Source: Variovorax paradoxus (GTDB lineage: Bacteria; Pseudomonadota; Gammaproteobacteria; Burkholderiales; Burkholderiaceae_C). Taken from it: a stretch of DNA of 64,000 nucleotides. Each line of letters opens with the position of its first letter. The stretch's first letter is position 1. Shown here one piece after another: positions 36,420-45,274 of the stretch. The translations under genes were made by a program, and so were the position numbers. The DNA is taken from NCBI RefSeq assembly GCF_030815975.1, contig NZ_JAUSXL010000002.1, forward strand, positions 4,142,501-4,206,500, read 5' to 3'. A model generated the notes under the pieces. That model ran no database searches. It was given only the letters and a program-made list of their open reading frames with translations, and was not told where the DNA came from.

Positions 36420-38283
36420 TCAGGCCCGCAGGGCTTCGCCGTCCTCTTCTTCCAGCGAGTCGCCCAGGAAGCCGCCGCTCTGGTGCGCCCACAGCCGCGC
36501 ATAGAGCCCGCCCTGCGCCATCAGCGTGCGGTGGTCGCCTTCTTCCACCACGCGGCCTTCGTCGAGCACGATAAGCCGGTCCATGGCCGCGATGGTCGAC
36601 AGCCGGTGCGCGATCGCGATCACGGTCTTGCCTTTCCATCAGCCGGTAGAGGCTCTGCTGGATGGCGGCCTCCACCTCGGAGTCGAGTGCGCTGGTGGCC
36701 TCGTCGAGCAGCAGGATCGGCGCGTCCTTGAGCATCACGCGCGCAATGGCCACGCGCTGGCGCTGGCCGCCCGAGAGTTTCACGCCGCGCTCGCCCACGT
36801 GCGCCTCGTAGCCGCGCCGGGCGCTGGCGTCGCCCAGCGTCTGGATGAAGTCGTGCGCTTCGGCACGCTTGGCGGCCGCCTCGATCTGTTCGTGCGTGGC
36901 GTCGGGCCGGCCGTAGGCGATGTTGTCGGCCACCGAGCGGTGCATCAGCGAGGTGTCCTGCGTGACCATGCCGATATGGCTGCGCAGCGAATCCTGCGTC
37001 ACATGCGCGATGTCCTGGCCGTCGATCAGGATGCGCCCGCTTTCCAGGTCATGGAAGCGCAGCAGCAGATTGACGAGCGTCGACTTGCCCGCGCCCGAGC
37101 GGCCGACCAGGCCGATCTTCTCACCGGGCCGCACCACCAGGTTCAGGTCGTCGATGACGCGGCGGCCCGCATCCGCATAGCGGAAGCTCGCGTGCTCGAA
37201 GCGCACCTCCCCGCGCGGCACCTCGAGCACGCCGGCATCGGGCGCATCGAGCACGGTGCGCGGGCGCGACAGCGTCTTCATGCCGTCCTGCACGGTGCCG
37301 ATGTTCTCGAACAGGCTGGTCATCTCCCACATGATCCAGTGCGACATGCCCTGCAGGCGCAGCGCCATCGCGGTGGCTGCGGCCACCGCACCCACGCCCA
37401 CCGTGCCGTTCGACCAGAGCCACAGCGCGGTGCCGGCCATGCCCGCGGTCAGGCCCATGCTGAGTGTGTGGTTGACGATCTCGAACGCGCTCACCAGCCG
37501 CATCTGGCCGTAGCCCGTGTACATGAACTCGCGCATCGCCTCGCGCGCGAAGCCGGCCTCGCGCTGCGTGTGCGAGAACAGCTTGACGGTGGCGATGTTG
37601 GTGTAGGCATCGGTCACGCGCCCGGTCATCAGCGCGCGCGCGTCGGCCTGCGCCTTGCCCACCTTGCCCAGCCGCGGCACGAAGTACATCAGCGCACACG
37701 CATAGAGCACCAGCCAGACGATGAAGGGCAGCACCAGCTGCACGTCGAGCACGCTCACCAGCACGATGATGGTCACCACGTACACGCCCATCGCCACCAC
37801 CACGTCGGCCAGCACGAACAGGGTGTCGCGCACCGCGAGCGCGGTCTGCATGACCTTGGCCGTGATGCGGCCCGCGAACTCGTCCTGGTAGAAGGCCATG
37901 CTCTGGCCCAGCATCACCCGGTGGAAGTTCCAGCGCAGGCGCATCGGCAGGTTCACTGCCAGCGTCTGGTGCTTGACGATGGTCTGCAGCGCGACCACGC
38001 CGATGCTGACCACCAGCAGCACGGCCAGCCACGCCAGCGTGTCGCCGCGCTCGGCCCACAGCCGCGACGGCACCTGGCCGCCGAGCCAGTCGACGATGCG
38101 CCCGAGGACCGCGAACAGCAGCGCCTCGAAGCCCGAGATGGCCGCGGTGAGCGCCGCCATGACGGTCATCTTGAGGCGCAGGCCGTGGGTGCAGGCCCAC
38201 AGGAACGCGAAGAAGCCCGTCGGGGGAGGCGCCGGTTCGGCCGCGGGATAGGGGAGGAGCAGTTTTTCGAAGAAACGGAACAA
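36420..38283 (-). pseudogene. ABC exporter (permease-ATPase fusion) with a one-base frameshift
   Basis: The N-terminal frame from MFRFFEKLLLPYP encodes a six-helix exporter membrane domain (about 30-340). The ATPase follows: Walker A GLVGRSGAGKSTLVNLLL, signature LSGGQRQRVAIARV and Walker B with D-loop PILLLDEATSALD. After YRLME (near 36637) the match shifts frame: [20 protein letters not shown] and the rest, to EDGEALRA, lie one frame over and stop at 36420. The run AAA at 36633-36635 (TTT on the plus strand) has one extra base. Removing it restores a roughly 620-aa MsbA-like protein. The break falls between the D-loop and the H-loop, so the product as read is inactive. A homopolymer sequencing error is an alternative. 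Confidence 0.85.
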
Positions 38284-38313
38284 GGCGTGCGGTCTCCAGG
38301 GGAAGCCGCGACT

Positions 38314-39258
38314 TTAGCCCGGGGTGGCATGTCCTTGCCCCGAAAGGGTGCGTTTTGCCGCCGCGGGCGGCTGGCCGCCCAGCCGCTCGCCGAGAAAGTC
38401 GATGAAGCTGCGCAGCTTGGGCGCCATGTACTGGCGGCTGGTGTACACGGCAAACAGCGTGACCGGCGGCGAGGCGTGGTCGGGCAAGAGCCGCACCAGC
38501 CGGCCCGCGGCAAGGTCGTCGTCGACCAGCCATTCGGGCAGGAACGCAATGCCCATGTCCGCGCGCACCGCATGCAAGGTGAGCGTGGTGTCGTCCGAAC
38601 GCAGCGCCGGCGTGAGCCGCAGCGGAAACATCCGCCCGCCCGGCCCCTTGAGCGAGAGATTGTCGAGGTTCACGTAGCTCGGCACGATGGCGCCGAGCCG
38701 GCCCAGGTCGGCCGGCAGCGCGGGGTTGCCGCCCATGCGGCGCAGGTAGGCGGGCGTGCCTGCCAGGTGGAAGGGCACGCGGCACAGCGGCCGCGCAATC
38801 AGCGCCGGCGAGGGCTCCTGCGTGGCACGCAGCGCGAGGTCGTAGCCATCGGCCGCGAGGTCGACCTTGCGGTTCTCCAGGTGGATGTCGACCAGCACTT
38901 CAGGAAAGCGCTCGCGGTAGTCGGCCAGCACGCGCGCGAAGCGCGGCGTGGCACACCACACCGGCGCGCTCACCTTGAGCTGGCCGCGCGGCGCCTCGCT
39001 CTTCTGGCCGATGGCGGCCTCGGCGGCATCGAGCAGGTCGAGCGCGCGCCGGCTCTGCTCGTACCAGGCGGTGCCGGCCTCGGTCAGGCTCAGGTGGCGG
39101 CTCGAGCGGTGCAGGAGCCGCGCGCCCAGCGATTTTTCGAGCTGCGCCACATGCTTGCTGGCCATCGGCGCAGACATCGACAGGCGCTCGGCCGCGGCCA
39201 CGAAGCTGCCCGATTCGACGACCTCCCGAAACACGCGCAGGCTGGTCAGGCGGTCCAT
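38314..39258 (-). CDS. LysR-family regulator, divergent from the extradiol dioxygenase
   Basis: The 314-aa protein has an N-terminal HTH (LTSLRVFREVVESGSFVAAAERLSMSAPMASKHV in its parts at about 3-40) of the CrgA/PA-type subgroup. The effector domain extends to about residue 295. The ATG is the one at MDRLTSLRVF. It lies 101 bp from the divergent dioxygenase gene, its likely target. The C-terminal tail is Ala/Gly-rich and ends shortly before the ABC exporter gene on the same strand. Confidence 0.9.
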   Translation of the reverse strand: MDRLTSLRVFREVVESGSFVAAAERLSMSAPMASKHVAQLEKSLGARLLHRSSRHLSLTEAGTAWYEQSRRALDLLDAAEAAIGQKSEAPRGQLKVSAPVWCATPRFARVLADYRERFPEVLVDIHLENRKVDLAADGYDLALRATQEPSPALIARPLCRVPFHLAGTPAYLRRMGGNPALPADLGRLGAIVPSYVNLDNLSLKGPGGRMFPLRLTPALRSDDTTLTLHAVRADMGIAFLPEWLVDDDLAAGRLVRLLPDHASPPVTLFAVYTSRQYMAPKLRSFIDFLGERLGGQPPAAAKRTLSGQGHATPG

Positions 39259-39358
39259 GGATGGTTTCCTCAGAGGAAATGAATCGATGCATCGTAGCCT
39301 GTCGATTTCCTGGTGGGAAATGTCTACAGTCGATGCAACGCTTTCAAGGAGCATCGGC

Positions 39359-40189
39359 TTGACCCACGACAACACCACTTCGCGCCTGCCCACGTATTTC
39401 ATCTCGCATGGCGGCGGCCCCTGGCCCTGGATGAGGAAGGAAATGGGCCCCACCTACGACCAGCTGGCCGCGGCGCTGGCCGACATGCCGCGCCAGATCG
39501 GCCGCACGCCCGGCGCCATCCTCATGGTGTCGGCCCATTGGGAGGCGCCGGTCTTCACGGTGCAGGGCAGCCCGCGCCCGCCGATGATCTACGACTACGG
39601 CGGCTTCCCCGCCCACACCTACGAAGTGCGCTACGACGCACCGGGTTCGCCCGAACTGGCGCAGCGCGTGCAGTCGCTGCTGGCGGCGGCCGGGTTGCCC
39701 GCGGCCATCGACCCCGAGCGCGGCTTCGACCATGGCATGTTCTCGCCCATGAAGGCGATGTATCCCGATGCCGGCGTGCCGGTGGTGCAGCTGTCGCTGC
39801 GCCGGGGGCTCGATCCGGCGGAGCACCTGGCGCTCGGCCGCGCGCTCGCGCCCTTGCGCGACGAGAACGTGCTCATCGTGGGCAGCGGCCTGAGCTATCA
39901 CAACCTGCGCAACTTCGGCCCGCAGGCGCATGGCGCGTCCAAGGCCTTCGGCGACTGGCTCGACCACACCGCCGTGCAATCGCCGCCGCAGGAACGCGCG
40001 CAGCGGCTGCAGGACTGGGCCTCCGCCCCTTCGGCGCGCATCGCGCATCCGCGCGAGGAGCACCTGATCCCGCTGATGGTGGCGGTCGGCGCGGCCGAGC
40101 AGGAGCCCGGCGAACGCATCTATCACGAAGATGCCTTCATGGGCGGGCTCGTGGTGTCGAGCTACCGCTTCGGCGCCGGCGCCAGCTGA
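39359..40189 (+). CDS. ygiD: Class III extradiol ring-cleavage dioxygenase (YgiD/DODA-like)
   Basis: The 276-aa protein belongs to the LigB-type extradiol dioxygenases that include plant-like 4,5-DOPA dioxygenase and E. coli YgiD. The iron ligands and second-sphere histidines are visible in YFISHGGGPWP, VSAHWEAP, FDHGMFSPMKAMYP and GSGLSYHNLRNFG. I prefer the TTG at 39359 because an AAGGAG Shine-Dalgarno lies seven bases before it. An ATG at 39320 is also in frame and would add 13 residues. It is divergent from a LysR gene and followed by an alpha/beta hydrolase, as in ring-cleavage routes. Confidence 0.87.
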   Translation: MTHDNTTSRLPTYFISHGGGPWPWMRKEMGPTYDQLAAALADMPRQIGRTPGAILMVSAHWEAPVFTVQGSPRPPMIYDYGGFPAHTYEVRYDAPGSPELAQRVQSLLAAAGLPAAIDPERGFDHGMFSPMKAMYPDAGVPVVQLSLRRGLDPAEHLALGRALAPLRDENVLIVGSGLSYHNLRNFGPQAHGASKAFGDWLDHTAVQSPPQERAQRLQDWASAPSARIAHPREEHLIPLMVAVGAAEQEPGERIYHEDAFMGGLVVSSYRFGAGAS

Positions 40190-40217
40190 AAAGGCCGCGC
40201 GTTGGCAGAATCGGGCG

Positions 40218-41102
40218 ATGCCTTCCATTCCCGATTCAGATTCCACTTCAGATTCAGACCGCGAAGCCCGCCTCTTGATCGAACGCATCGCCGCGAGCGG
40301 CACGCGCCATGACGTGGTGCATGGCGGCGTTCGCGTCTGCTGGCGCCGCTTCGGCGATGACAACACCCATGCGCCGCTGGTGCTGCTGCACGGCGGCCAC
40401 GGCAGCTGGATGCACTGGCTGCGCAACGTCGAGGCGCTCTCGGCCGGGCGCACGCTGTGGCTGCCCGACATGCCCGGGTTCAATGATTCCGACGCGCCGC
40501 CGCGCGCCGCGCCCGGCGAAGATCCGCTCGGCCCGCTGCTCGATGCGCTGGGCGGATCGCTCGACCAGCTGATCGGCGCGGGCACGCCCATCGATCTGGG
40601 CGGCTTCTCCTTCGGCGGGCTCACCGCCGCGCGCTTCGCGGTGCGGCGCGGCGCCATCCGGCGCTTCGCACTCGTGGGCAGCGGCGGCCACGGCACCATG
40701 CGGCGCATGGCGGTGGAGATGATCAACTGGCGCGCCGCGCCCAACCGCGCGCAGGAACGCGCCGCGCTGCTGCACAACCTGGCCGCGCTGATGCTGCACG
40801 ACAAGGCCGCGATCGACCCGGTGGCGTTCGAGATCCACGACATCTCCTGCCACGGCACGCGTTTTCGCAGCAAGGACGTGTCGCAGGCGGGCGGCCTGCA
40901 GGCCGCGCTCGACACGCTCGGCGGGCCGCAGCTGCTGCTGTGGGGCGAGTACGACGTCACCGCCGATCCGCGGCCGCTGGTGGCGCAGCTCACGGCCGGC
41001 CATCCGCAGCGCGAAGGCGTGGTGATCGATGGGGCAGGGCATTGGGCGCAGTACGAGCGCGCCGATGAATTCAACCGGCGGCTGCTGCGCTTCCTGGGCT
41101 GA
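40218..41102 (+). CDS. Alpha/beta-fold hydrolase
   Basis: The 294-aa protein carries the alpha/beta-hydrolase core: oxyanion strand PLVLLHGGHGSWMHW, nucleophile elbow GFSFGGLTA (Ser at about residue 134), an acid near LLLWGEYDVTAD and a histidine in DGAGHWAQYE. The first 25 residues are Ser/Asp-rich and probably unstructured. It follows the extradiol dioxygenase by 28 bp, so it may act on the ring-cleavage product, but this is inference. Esterase and C-C hydrolase roles are both possible. Confidence 0.87.
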   Translation: MPSIPDSDSTSDSDREARLLIERIAASGTRHDVVHGGVRVCWRRFGDDNTHAPLVLLHGGHGSWMHWLRNVEALSAGRTLWLPDMPGFNDSDAPPRAAPGEDPLGPLLDALGGSLDQLIGAGTPIDLGGFSFGGLTAARFAVRRGAIRRFALVGSGGHGTMRRMAVEMINWRAAPNRAQERAALLHNLAALMLHDKAAIDPVAFEIHDISCHGTRFRSKDVSQAGGLQAALDTLGGPQLLLWGEYDVTADPRPLVAQLTAGHPQREGVVIDGAGHWAQYERADEFNRRLLRFLG

Positions 41103-41183
41103 GCTTGGCAGCCCCGCAGCTTCCCTATGGCCTCGCGAGCCCGAGCGACGTGAAAGCTCGCGGCGGCGCGCCATTCATCGAAT

Positions 41184-41211
41184 CTTAAAAAGCCTAAAGA
41201 GTTATTAAAGC
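41184..41211 (+). promoter_or_regulatory. Three 10-bp-spaced CTTAAA-like repeats upstream of mipA
   Basis: CTTAAA at 41184, CTAAAG at 41194 and ATTAAAG at about 41204 form direct repeats about one helical turn apart, ending 70-75 bp before the mipA ATG. PmrA- and QseB-type OmpR regulators bind paired CTTAA-like half-sites. A similar pair lies before the response-regulator gene at 44211-44227, so both may be targets of that regulator. Confidence 0.5.
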
Positions 41212-41283
41212 CTCAGGGTCAGCATCCGGCGGCGAGGCGGCCATGCCGCTTCGAACCTTCGACTTTTCACCCTGAGGATCCTG

Positions 41284-42096
41284 ATGAAGAAGCAAACCCG
41301 CCTTGCCCGAGGCCCCCGTTTCCATGGCCGCTCGACCTTCGCGGCAATCGCCGTGAGCGCCATCTCCGCCACCTGCATGCCACTCGCCTGGGCACAATCC
41401 GACGAAGAGAAATTCCAGGCCGGGGGCTCCCAGTGGGGTCTCGGTATCGCGGCGGGCATGGATCGCAAGCCCTACCGCGAATTCGACGACAAGGCGATCG
41501 CCATTCCGATGGTCACCTACGAGAACCGGTGGGTCAGCGTTGCGGGCCCGAGCCTCGATCTGAAGCTCCCGTCCGCGGGTCCGGTGTCGTTCCGGCTGCG
41601 TGCGCGCTACGCGTCTGACGGTTACGAGGCCGAAGACTCCCCCTACCTGAGCGGCATGGATGAACGCAAGGCCAGCATCTGGCTTGGGGGCGCCGCGATC
41701 TGGCGCAACGAGTTCGCCAACCTGTCGGCCGAGCTGCTGGCCGACGCTTCCGGGCACAGCAAGGGCACCCGGTTCAAGCTGCAGGTCGACCGTCGCTTCA
41801 CCTCGGGTGCCTTCAGCTTCACGCCACGGCTCGCTGTGCATTGGGTCGACCGCAAGTACGTCGACTACTACTACGGCGTGCGCGCAGCGGAATCCCGCTC
41901 GGATCGCGCCCGCTACGACGGCGACGCCGCCGCGAACGTCGAACTGGGCCTGCGCGTGGACTACGCCGTGGCGCCGAAGCAGACCCTGTTCCTGGACCTC
42001 AGCGGCACCAGCCTCGGCAGCGGTATCAAGAACAGCCCGCTGGTCGGCCGATCGAGCCAGACCGGCGTGCGCGTCGGCTACCTCTACAGATTCTGA
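41284..42096 (+). CDS. mipA: MipA/OmpV-family outer-membrane protein
   Basis: The 270-aa protein has a longer-than-usual Sec signal (about 37 residues, cut after PLAWA-Q) and a beta-barrel. The barrel has alternating aromatic strands, for example WGLGIAAGMDRKPYREF and LAVHWVDRKYVDYYYGVRAAES, and ends in a terminal aromatic, GVRVGYLYRF. MipA scaffolds murein synthesis in E. coli, while OmpV-like members have varied roles. It is convergent with the histidine-kinase gene (13-nt overlap) and is a likely target of that two-component system through the upstream repeats. Confidence 0.9.
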   Translation: MKKQTRLARGPRFHGRSTFAAIAVSAISATCMPLAWAQSDEEKFQAGGSQWGLGIAAGMDRKPYREFDDKAIAIPMVTYENRWVSVAGPSLDLKLPSAGPVSFRLRARYASDGYEAEDSPYLSGMDERKASIWLGGAAIWRNEFANLSAELLADASGHSKGTRFKLQVDRRFTSGAFSFTPRLAVHWVDRKYVDYYYGVRAAESRSDRARYDGDAAANVELGLRVDYAVAPKQTLFLDLSGTSLGSGIKNSPLVGRSSQTGVRVGYLYRF

Positions 42097-43493
42097 AGCG
42101 CAGGAGCCTCGGCGGAGCCCAACGCCGGAAACACCACGCGAATGCCGAGGCCGCGGCCGTCGAGCCCGGTCCCGGTCTCGATGGCCGCGCGATGCACCTG
42201 GGCGATGCCCGCCACCAGCGACAACCCAATGCCGCTGCCGCGCGACGGCGCGCCGGCCACGCGGTGAAAGCGCTTGAAGATGGCGGTGCGCTCCGACGCG
42301 GGCACGCCGGGCCCGTCGTCCGCCACCTCGAGATAGACGCGCCGGTCCTGCGGTGGCGCCGTGCCCGCCTCCTGGCCGCAGCTCACGCGCACCCGCCCGC
42401 CCTTGGGCGTGTAGCGCAGTGCGTTGTCGACCAGGTTGCGCAGCAGGATGCCGATCTCGTCGATGTCGCAGCGAATGGTGCAGGGCCGCACGTCGAGCAG
42501 GATCGTGCGCACCTGTTGGAGCGCATGGATGTCGAACTCGTGCACCACGTGCATTGCCAGCGCGCCCAGGTCGGCCGGTGCATGCTGCGGTGCATTGGCG
42601 CCCGCGTTCAGGCGCGCCAGGTCGAGCAGCTGCTCGGACAGGCGCGTGCTGCGCTCGGCCACGGTGAGCAGCTTGGTCAGCGCCACGTCCTTCTCGGCCG
42701 CGGTGGGGGCGCGCAGGGCGATCTGGGCCTGCGCCTGCAGCGCCGAGAGTGGCGTGCGCAACTCGTGGGCCGCGTCGCCGATGAAGCGGCGCTCGCCTTC
42801 GACGGCTTCGTCGAGCTGCCGCAGCGCGTGGTTGAAGGAGGCGACCAGCGGATGGAGCTCGCGCGGCAGCAGCGCCGGCGTCAGCGGCGTGAGGTCGAAG
42901 CTGCGCCGGTTGCGCATTGCGGCGCCCAGCGCCACCACCGGCTCCAGCGAGCGTCGCACCACGAACCACATCACCGCGCCCACCAGCAGGAGCAGCAGCG
43001 TGTTGAGGACCAGCGCGGTCAGCGCCTCTTGCCGCAGTTCGGCGTCCACCACGCTGTGGAGGTTGCCCACCTGCACATACACGCGGCCCATCTTGTCGGA
43101 GACGGAATACACGCGCCATCGCTCGCCCGCGATGACGGTCGTGGCCACGCCTTCGGCAAAGTCGGGCCGCAGTGCCGTCTCCGGCGCGCCGGGCGAACGC
43201 ACGACCAGCCGGCTGCCGTCGAGCCAGACCTGGAAGGCGAGCGCCTCGCTCTCGGACAGCGCTTCGTCGCGCAGCTGCAGGCCGTTGCCCGGCGGCCGCA
43301 TCCCGCGCAGCCTGTTCTCGCCCGGGATGGTCAGCAAGATGCGCGTGGCGATGGTGCGCAGCTTGTCGTCCCAGATGCTGTTCTTGTTGTGCGTGAGATA
43401 GACGAACAGCACTGCGAGCGCCACCGCCCAGCACAGCGCGATGGTCGCCGCGATCACCAGGATCATCCGCCCGTGCAGCGACTTCAGCTTCAT
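42084..43493 (-). CDS. Sensor histidine kinase, QseC/PmrB type
   Basis: The 469-aa kinase has two membrane helices (about 10-33 and 160-185) around a periplasmic sensor. A HAMP-like linker follows, then the H-box FIGDAAHELRTPLSALQAQ with the phospho-accepting His. The N-box GILLRNLVDNALRYTP, G1 VADDGPGVP and G2 GSGIGLSLV complete the ATPase domain. It follows the response regulator gene with a four-base overlap. The signal is unknown; the neighbouring mipA and the QseC-like layout point to envelope stress or cationic peptides, as an inference. Confidence 0.92.
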   Translation of the reverse strand: MKLKSLHGRMILVIAATIALCWAVALAVLFVYLTHNKNSIWDDKLRTIATRILLTIPGENRLRGMRPPGNGLQLRDEALSESEALAFQVWLDGSRLVVRSPGAPETALRPDFAEGVATTVIAGERWRVYSVSDKMGRVYVQVGNLHSVVDAELRQEALTALVLNTLLLLLVGAVMWFVVRRSLEPVVALGAAMRNRRSFDLTPLTPALLPRELHPLVASFNHALRQLDEAVEGERRFIGDAAHELRTPLSALQAQAQIALRAPTAAEKDVALTKLLTVAERSTRLSEQLLDLARLNAGANAPQHAPADLGALAMHVVHEFDIHALQQVRTILLDVRPCTIRCDIDEIGILLRNLVDNALRYTPKGGRVRVSCGQEAGTAPPQDRRVYLEVADDGPGVPASERTAIFKRFHRVAGAPSRGSGIGLSLVAGIAQVHRAAIETGTGLDGRGLGIRVVFPALGSAEAPALQNL

Positions 43494-44155
43494 GGCCGCG
43501 GCTGGCCGACGACGTAGCCGTGCCCGTGCACGGTGCGGATCAGGTCGTCGCCGAGCTTGCGGCGCAACTGATGGATGAAGACGGCGATGGTGTTGCTCTC
43601 GACCGCGCTCGCGTTGCCGTAGACGGCGTCCTGCAGATGGTCGCGTGTGATCACGTGGCCGGGCCGCTCGAGCAGCGCCAATAGCGTGCGGTATTCGTGC
43701 GCGCTCAGCGTCACCTCGATTCCGGCCTTCGATACCACGCGGCGGCTGCGGTCGACTTCGATGTCGCCGTGCGAGAACACCGGGATCACGCGGCCCTGGC
43801 TGCGGCGGATGACCGAACGCACGCGCGCCCAGAGCTCGTCGAACTGGAAGGGTTTGACAAGATAGTCGTCCGCACCCGCGTCGAGCCCATGGATGCGCTC
43901 GCTGAGCTGGCCGCGAGCGGTCAGCATCAGCACGGGCGTGGGGTCATAGCGGCTGCGCATCGCGCGCAGCACCGAAAGCCCCGACTCGCCGGGCAACCCG
44001 ATGTCGAGCAGCACGGCGGCGTAGGCATGGTCGATGAGCGCGAGCCGCGCGGCCGGCGCATTGCGGACGTGGTCGATGGTCCAGCCGCTCTGGCGCGCGC
44101 CGTCGCACACCGCCTCTCCCAACATGGCATCGTCTTCGACCAGGAGCAGGTGCAT
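43490..44155 (-). CDS. OmpR-family response regulator, QseB/PmrA type
   Basis: The 221-aa regulator has a receiver domain with phospho-acceptor Asp51 (AVLLDIGLPGES), the early acidic pair VEDD and the conserved Lys in YLVKPFQFDEL. The winged-helix output domain ends in SNTIAVFIHQLRRKLGDDLIRTVHGHGYVVG. The wording fits the QseB/PmrA/TctD group. The ATG lies 56 bp from a paired CTTAAC-N5-ATTAAA site, so the operon is probably autoregulated. Confidence 0.93.
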   Translation of the reverse strand: MHLLLVEDDAMLGEAVCDGARQSGWTIDHVRNAPAARLALIDHAYAAVLLDIGLPGESGLSVLRAMRSRYDPTPVLMLTARGQLSERIHGLDAGADDYLVKPFQFDELWARVRSVIRRSQGRVIPVFSHGDIEVDRSRRVVSKAGIEVTLSAHEYRTLLALLERPGHVITRDHLQDAVYGNASAVESNTIAVFIHQLRRKLGDDLIRTVHGHGYVVGQPRP

Positions 44156-44210
44156 GGAGGTGGTGTGGGGTGTGGCGCGCGGGAAGCAGTGCGAATGATG
44201 CCCCAGAGTT

Positions 44211-44227
44211 TTTAATATCTCGTTAAG
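44211..44227 (-). promoter_or_regulatory. PmrA/QseB-type box before the response regulator
   Basis: On the minus strand the site reads CTTAAC-GAGAT-ATTAAA, two half-sites 11 bp apart. This fits the (C/T)TTAA-N5-(C/T)TTAA pattern known for PmrA-like regulators. The window keeps related repeats upstream of mipA, which supports a common regulator. Confidence 0.5.
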
Positions 44228-44251
44228 TCACGCGTTGCGGCCGGCGCCCCG

Positions 44252-45274
44252 CTATTGCTTCACCAGCCCCAGCTTGCGGATCATGTCGCCCCACTGGTCG
44301 TAGGTTGCACGCGTGAGCTCGGCCAGTTGCGCGGGGCTCGACGACTCGGCCTCGTAGGCGCCCTGGCGGAAGAAGTCGCGCGTGGCCGGCATCGCCAGCA
44401 CCTGCGCGAGCGCGCCGTTGAGCTTTGCGACCACCGGCGCGGGCATGCGCGCGGGTCCGTAGAAGCCGAGCCAGCTCGGCATGTCGACCCCGCTCACGCC
44501 CTGCTCGGTCATCGTGGGCACGTCGGGCAGCATCGTGCTGCGCTTGGGCGCCGCCACCGCCAGCATGCGGACCTTGCCGGTGGCGGTGTTCTGGATGGCG
44601 TTGGGCGCGGCGTCGAAGTAGTACTGCACGCGGCCCGCGAGAAAGTCCTTCGCGGCGTCGGCGCCGCCCTTGTAGGGCACATGCACAACGTCCAGCCCCG
44701 CCTGCTGCGCAAAGGCCTCGCCGTAGATGTGCGAGGAGGTGCCGGTGCCGAAGGAGGCGTAGCTCATCTTCCCCGGGTTGGCCTTGATGTAGGCCACCAA
44801 CTCCTGCACCGTGCGCGCGGGCACGCTCGCATGCACCGTGAGCACCAGCGGCCCGCGCGCGCCGAGTGAAATTGGCGTCAGGTCCTTGAACGGGTCGTAG
44901 CGCACCTGCGCCAGCGTCTGCGGGTTCTGCGCCACCACCGAAGAGGGCGCGTACATCATCGTGTAGCCGTCGGGCGCCGCGCGAATCACTTCCTCGGTGG
45001 CCAGGATGAAGCTCGCACCCGGCCGGTTCTCCACGATGACCGGCGTCTGCAGCACTTCGCCGAGCTTGTTGGCGACGAAGCGCGCCTGCGCATCCGAGGC
45101 ACCGCCCGCCGCGAGTCCGAGCACGATGCGGATGCTGCGGCCTTTCTCGGGGAAGGGCGCGGGCTCGGCCGCGAGCGCGGCACACGGCAGCGCGGCCGCG
45201 CCGAGCGCGGACACCAGCCCGAGCCAGGCGGCCACGCGCCGGCGGCCGATGGAGGAGGGCGGCCAGGCGTTCAT
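44252..45274 (-). CDS. Bug-family (TctC-type) solute-binding protein 1
   Basis: The 340-aa periplasmic receptor has a Sec signal (cut after about residue 35, AALAAEPAPFPE). The TctC/Bug fold markers are IRIVLGLAAGGASDAQARF, VIVENRPGAS, YMMYAPSS-like strand and ASFGTGTSSHIYGE. Such proteins capture carboxylates for tripartite tricarboxylate transporters; no TctA/TctB genes are nearby. It overlaps the next receptor gene by four bases. It is very similar to that neighbour, so the pair arose by duplication. Confidence 0.92.
   Translation of the reverse strand: MNAWPPSSIGRRRVAAWLGLVSALGAAALPCAALAAEPAPFPEKGRSIRIVLGLAAGGASDAQARFVANKLGEVLQTPVIVENRPGASFILATEEVIRAAPDGYTMMYAPSSVVAQNPQTLAQVRYDPFKDLTPISLGARGPLVLTVHASVPARTVQELVAYIKANPGKMSYASFGTGTSSHIYGEAFAQQAGLDVVHVPYKGGADAAKDFLAGRVQYYFDAAPNAIQNTATGKVRMLAVAAPKRSTMLPDVPTMTEQGVSGVDMPSWLGFYGPARMPAPVVAKLNGALAQVLAMPATRDFFRQGAYEAESSSPAQLAELTRATYDQWGDMIRKLGLVKQ

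Noticed and set aside
36600..36660. Programmed frameshift in the ABC exporter
   Set aside because: The site is a short AAA run without a slippery heptamer or a convincing downstream structure; error or mutation is simpler.
36526..39282. 918-codon plus-strand frame opposite the ABC exporter and LysR genes
   Set aside because: The minus-strand genes carry clear motifs; the plus-strand frame is a compositional shadow rich in His, Arg and Gln.
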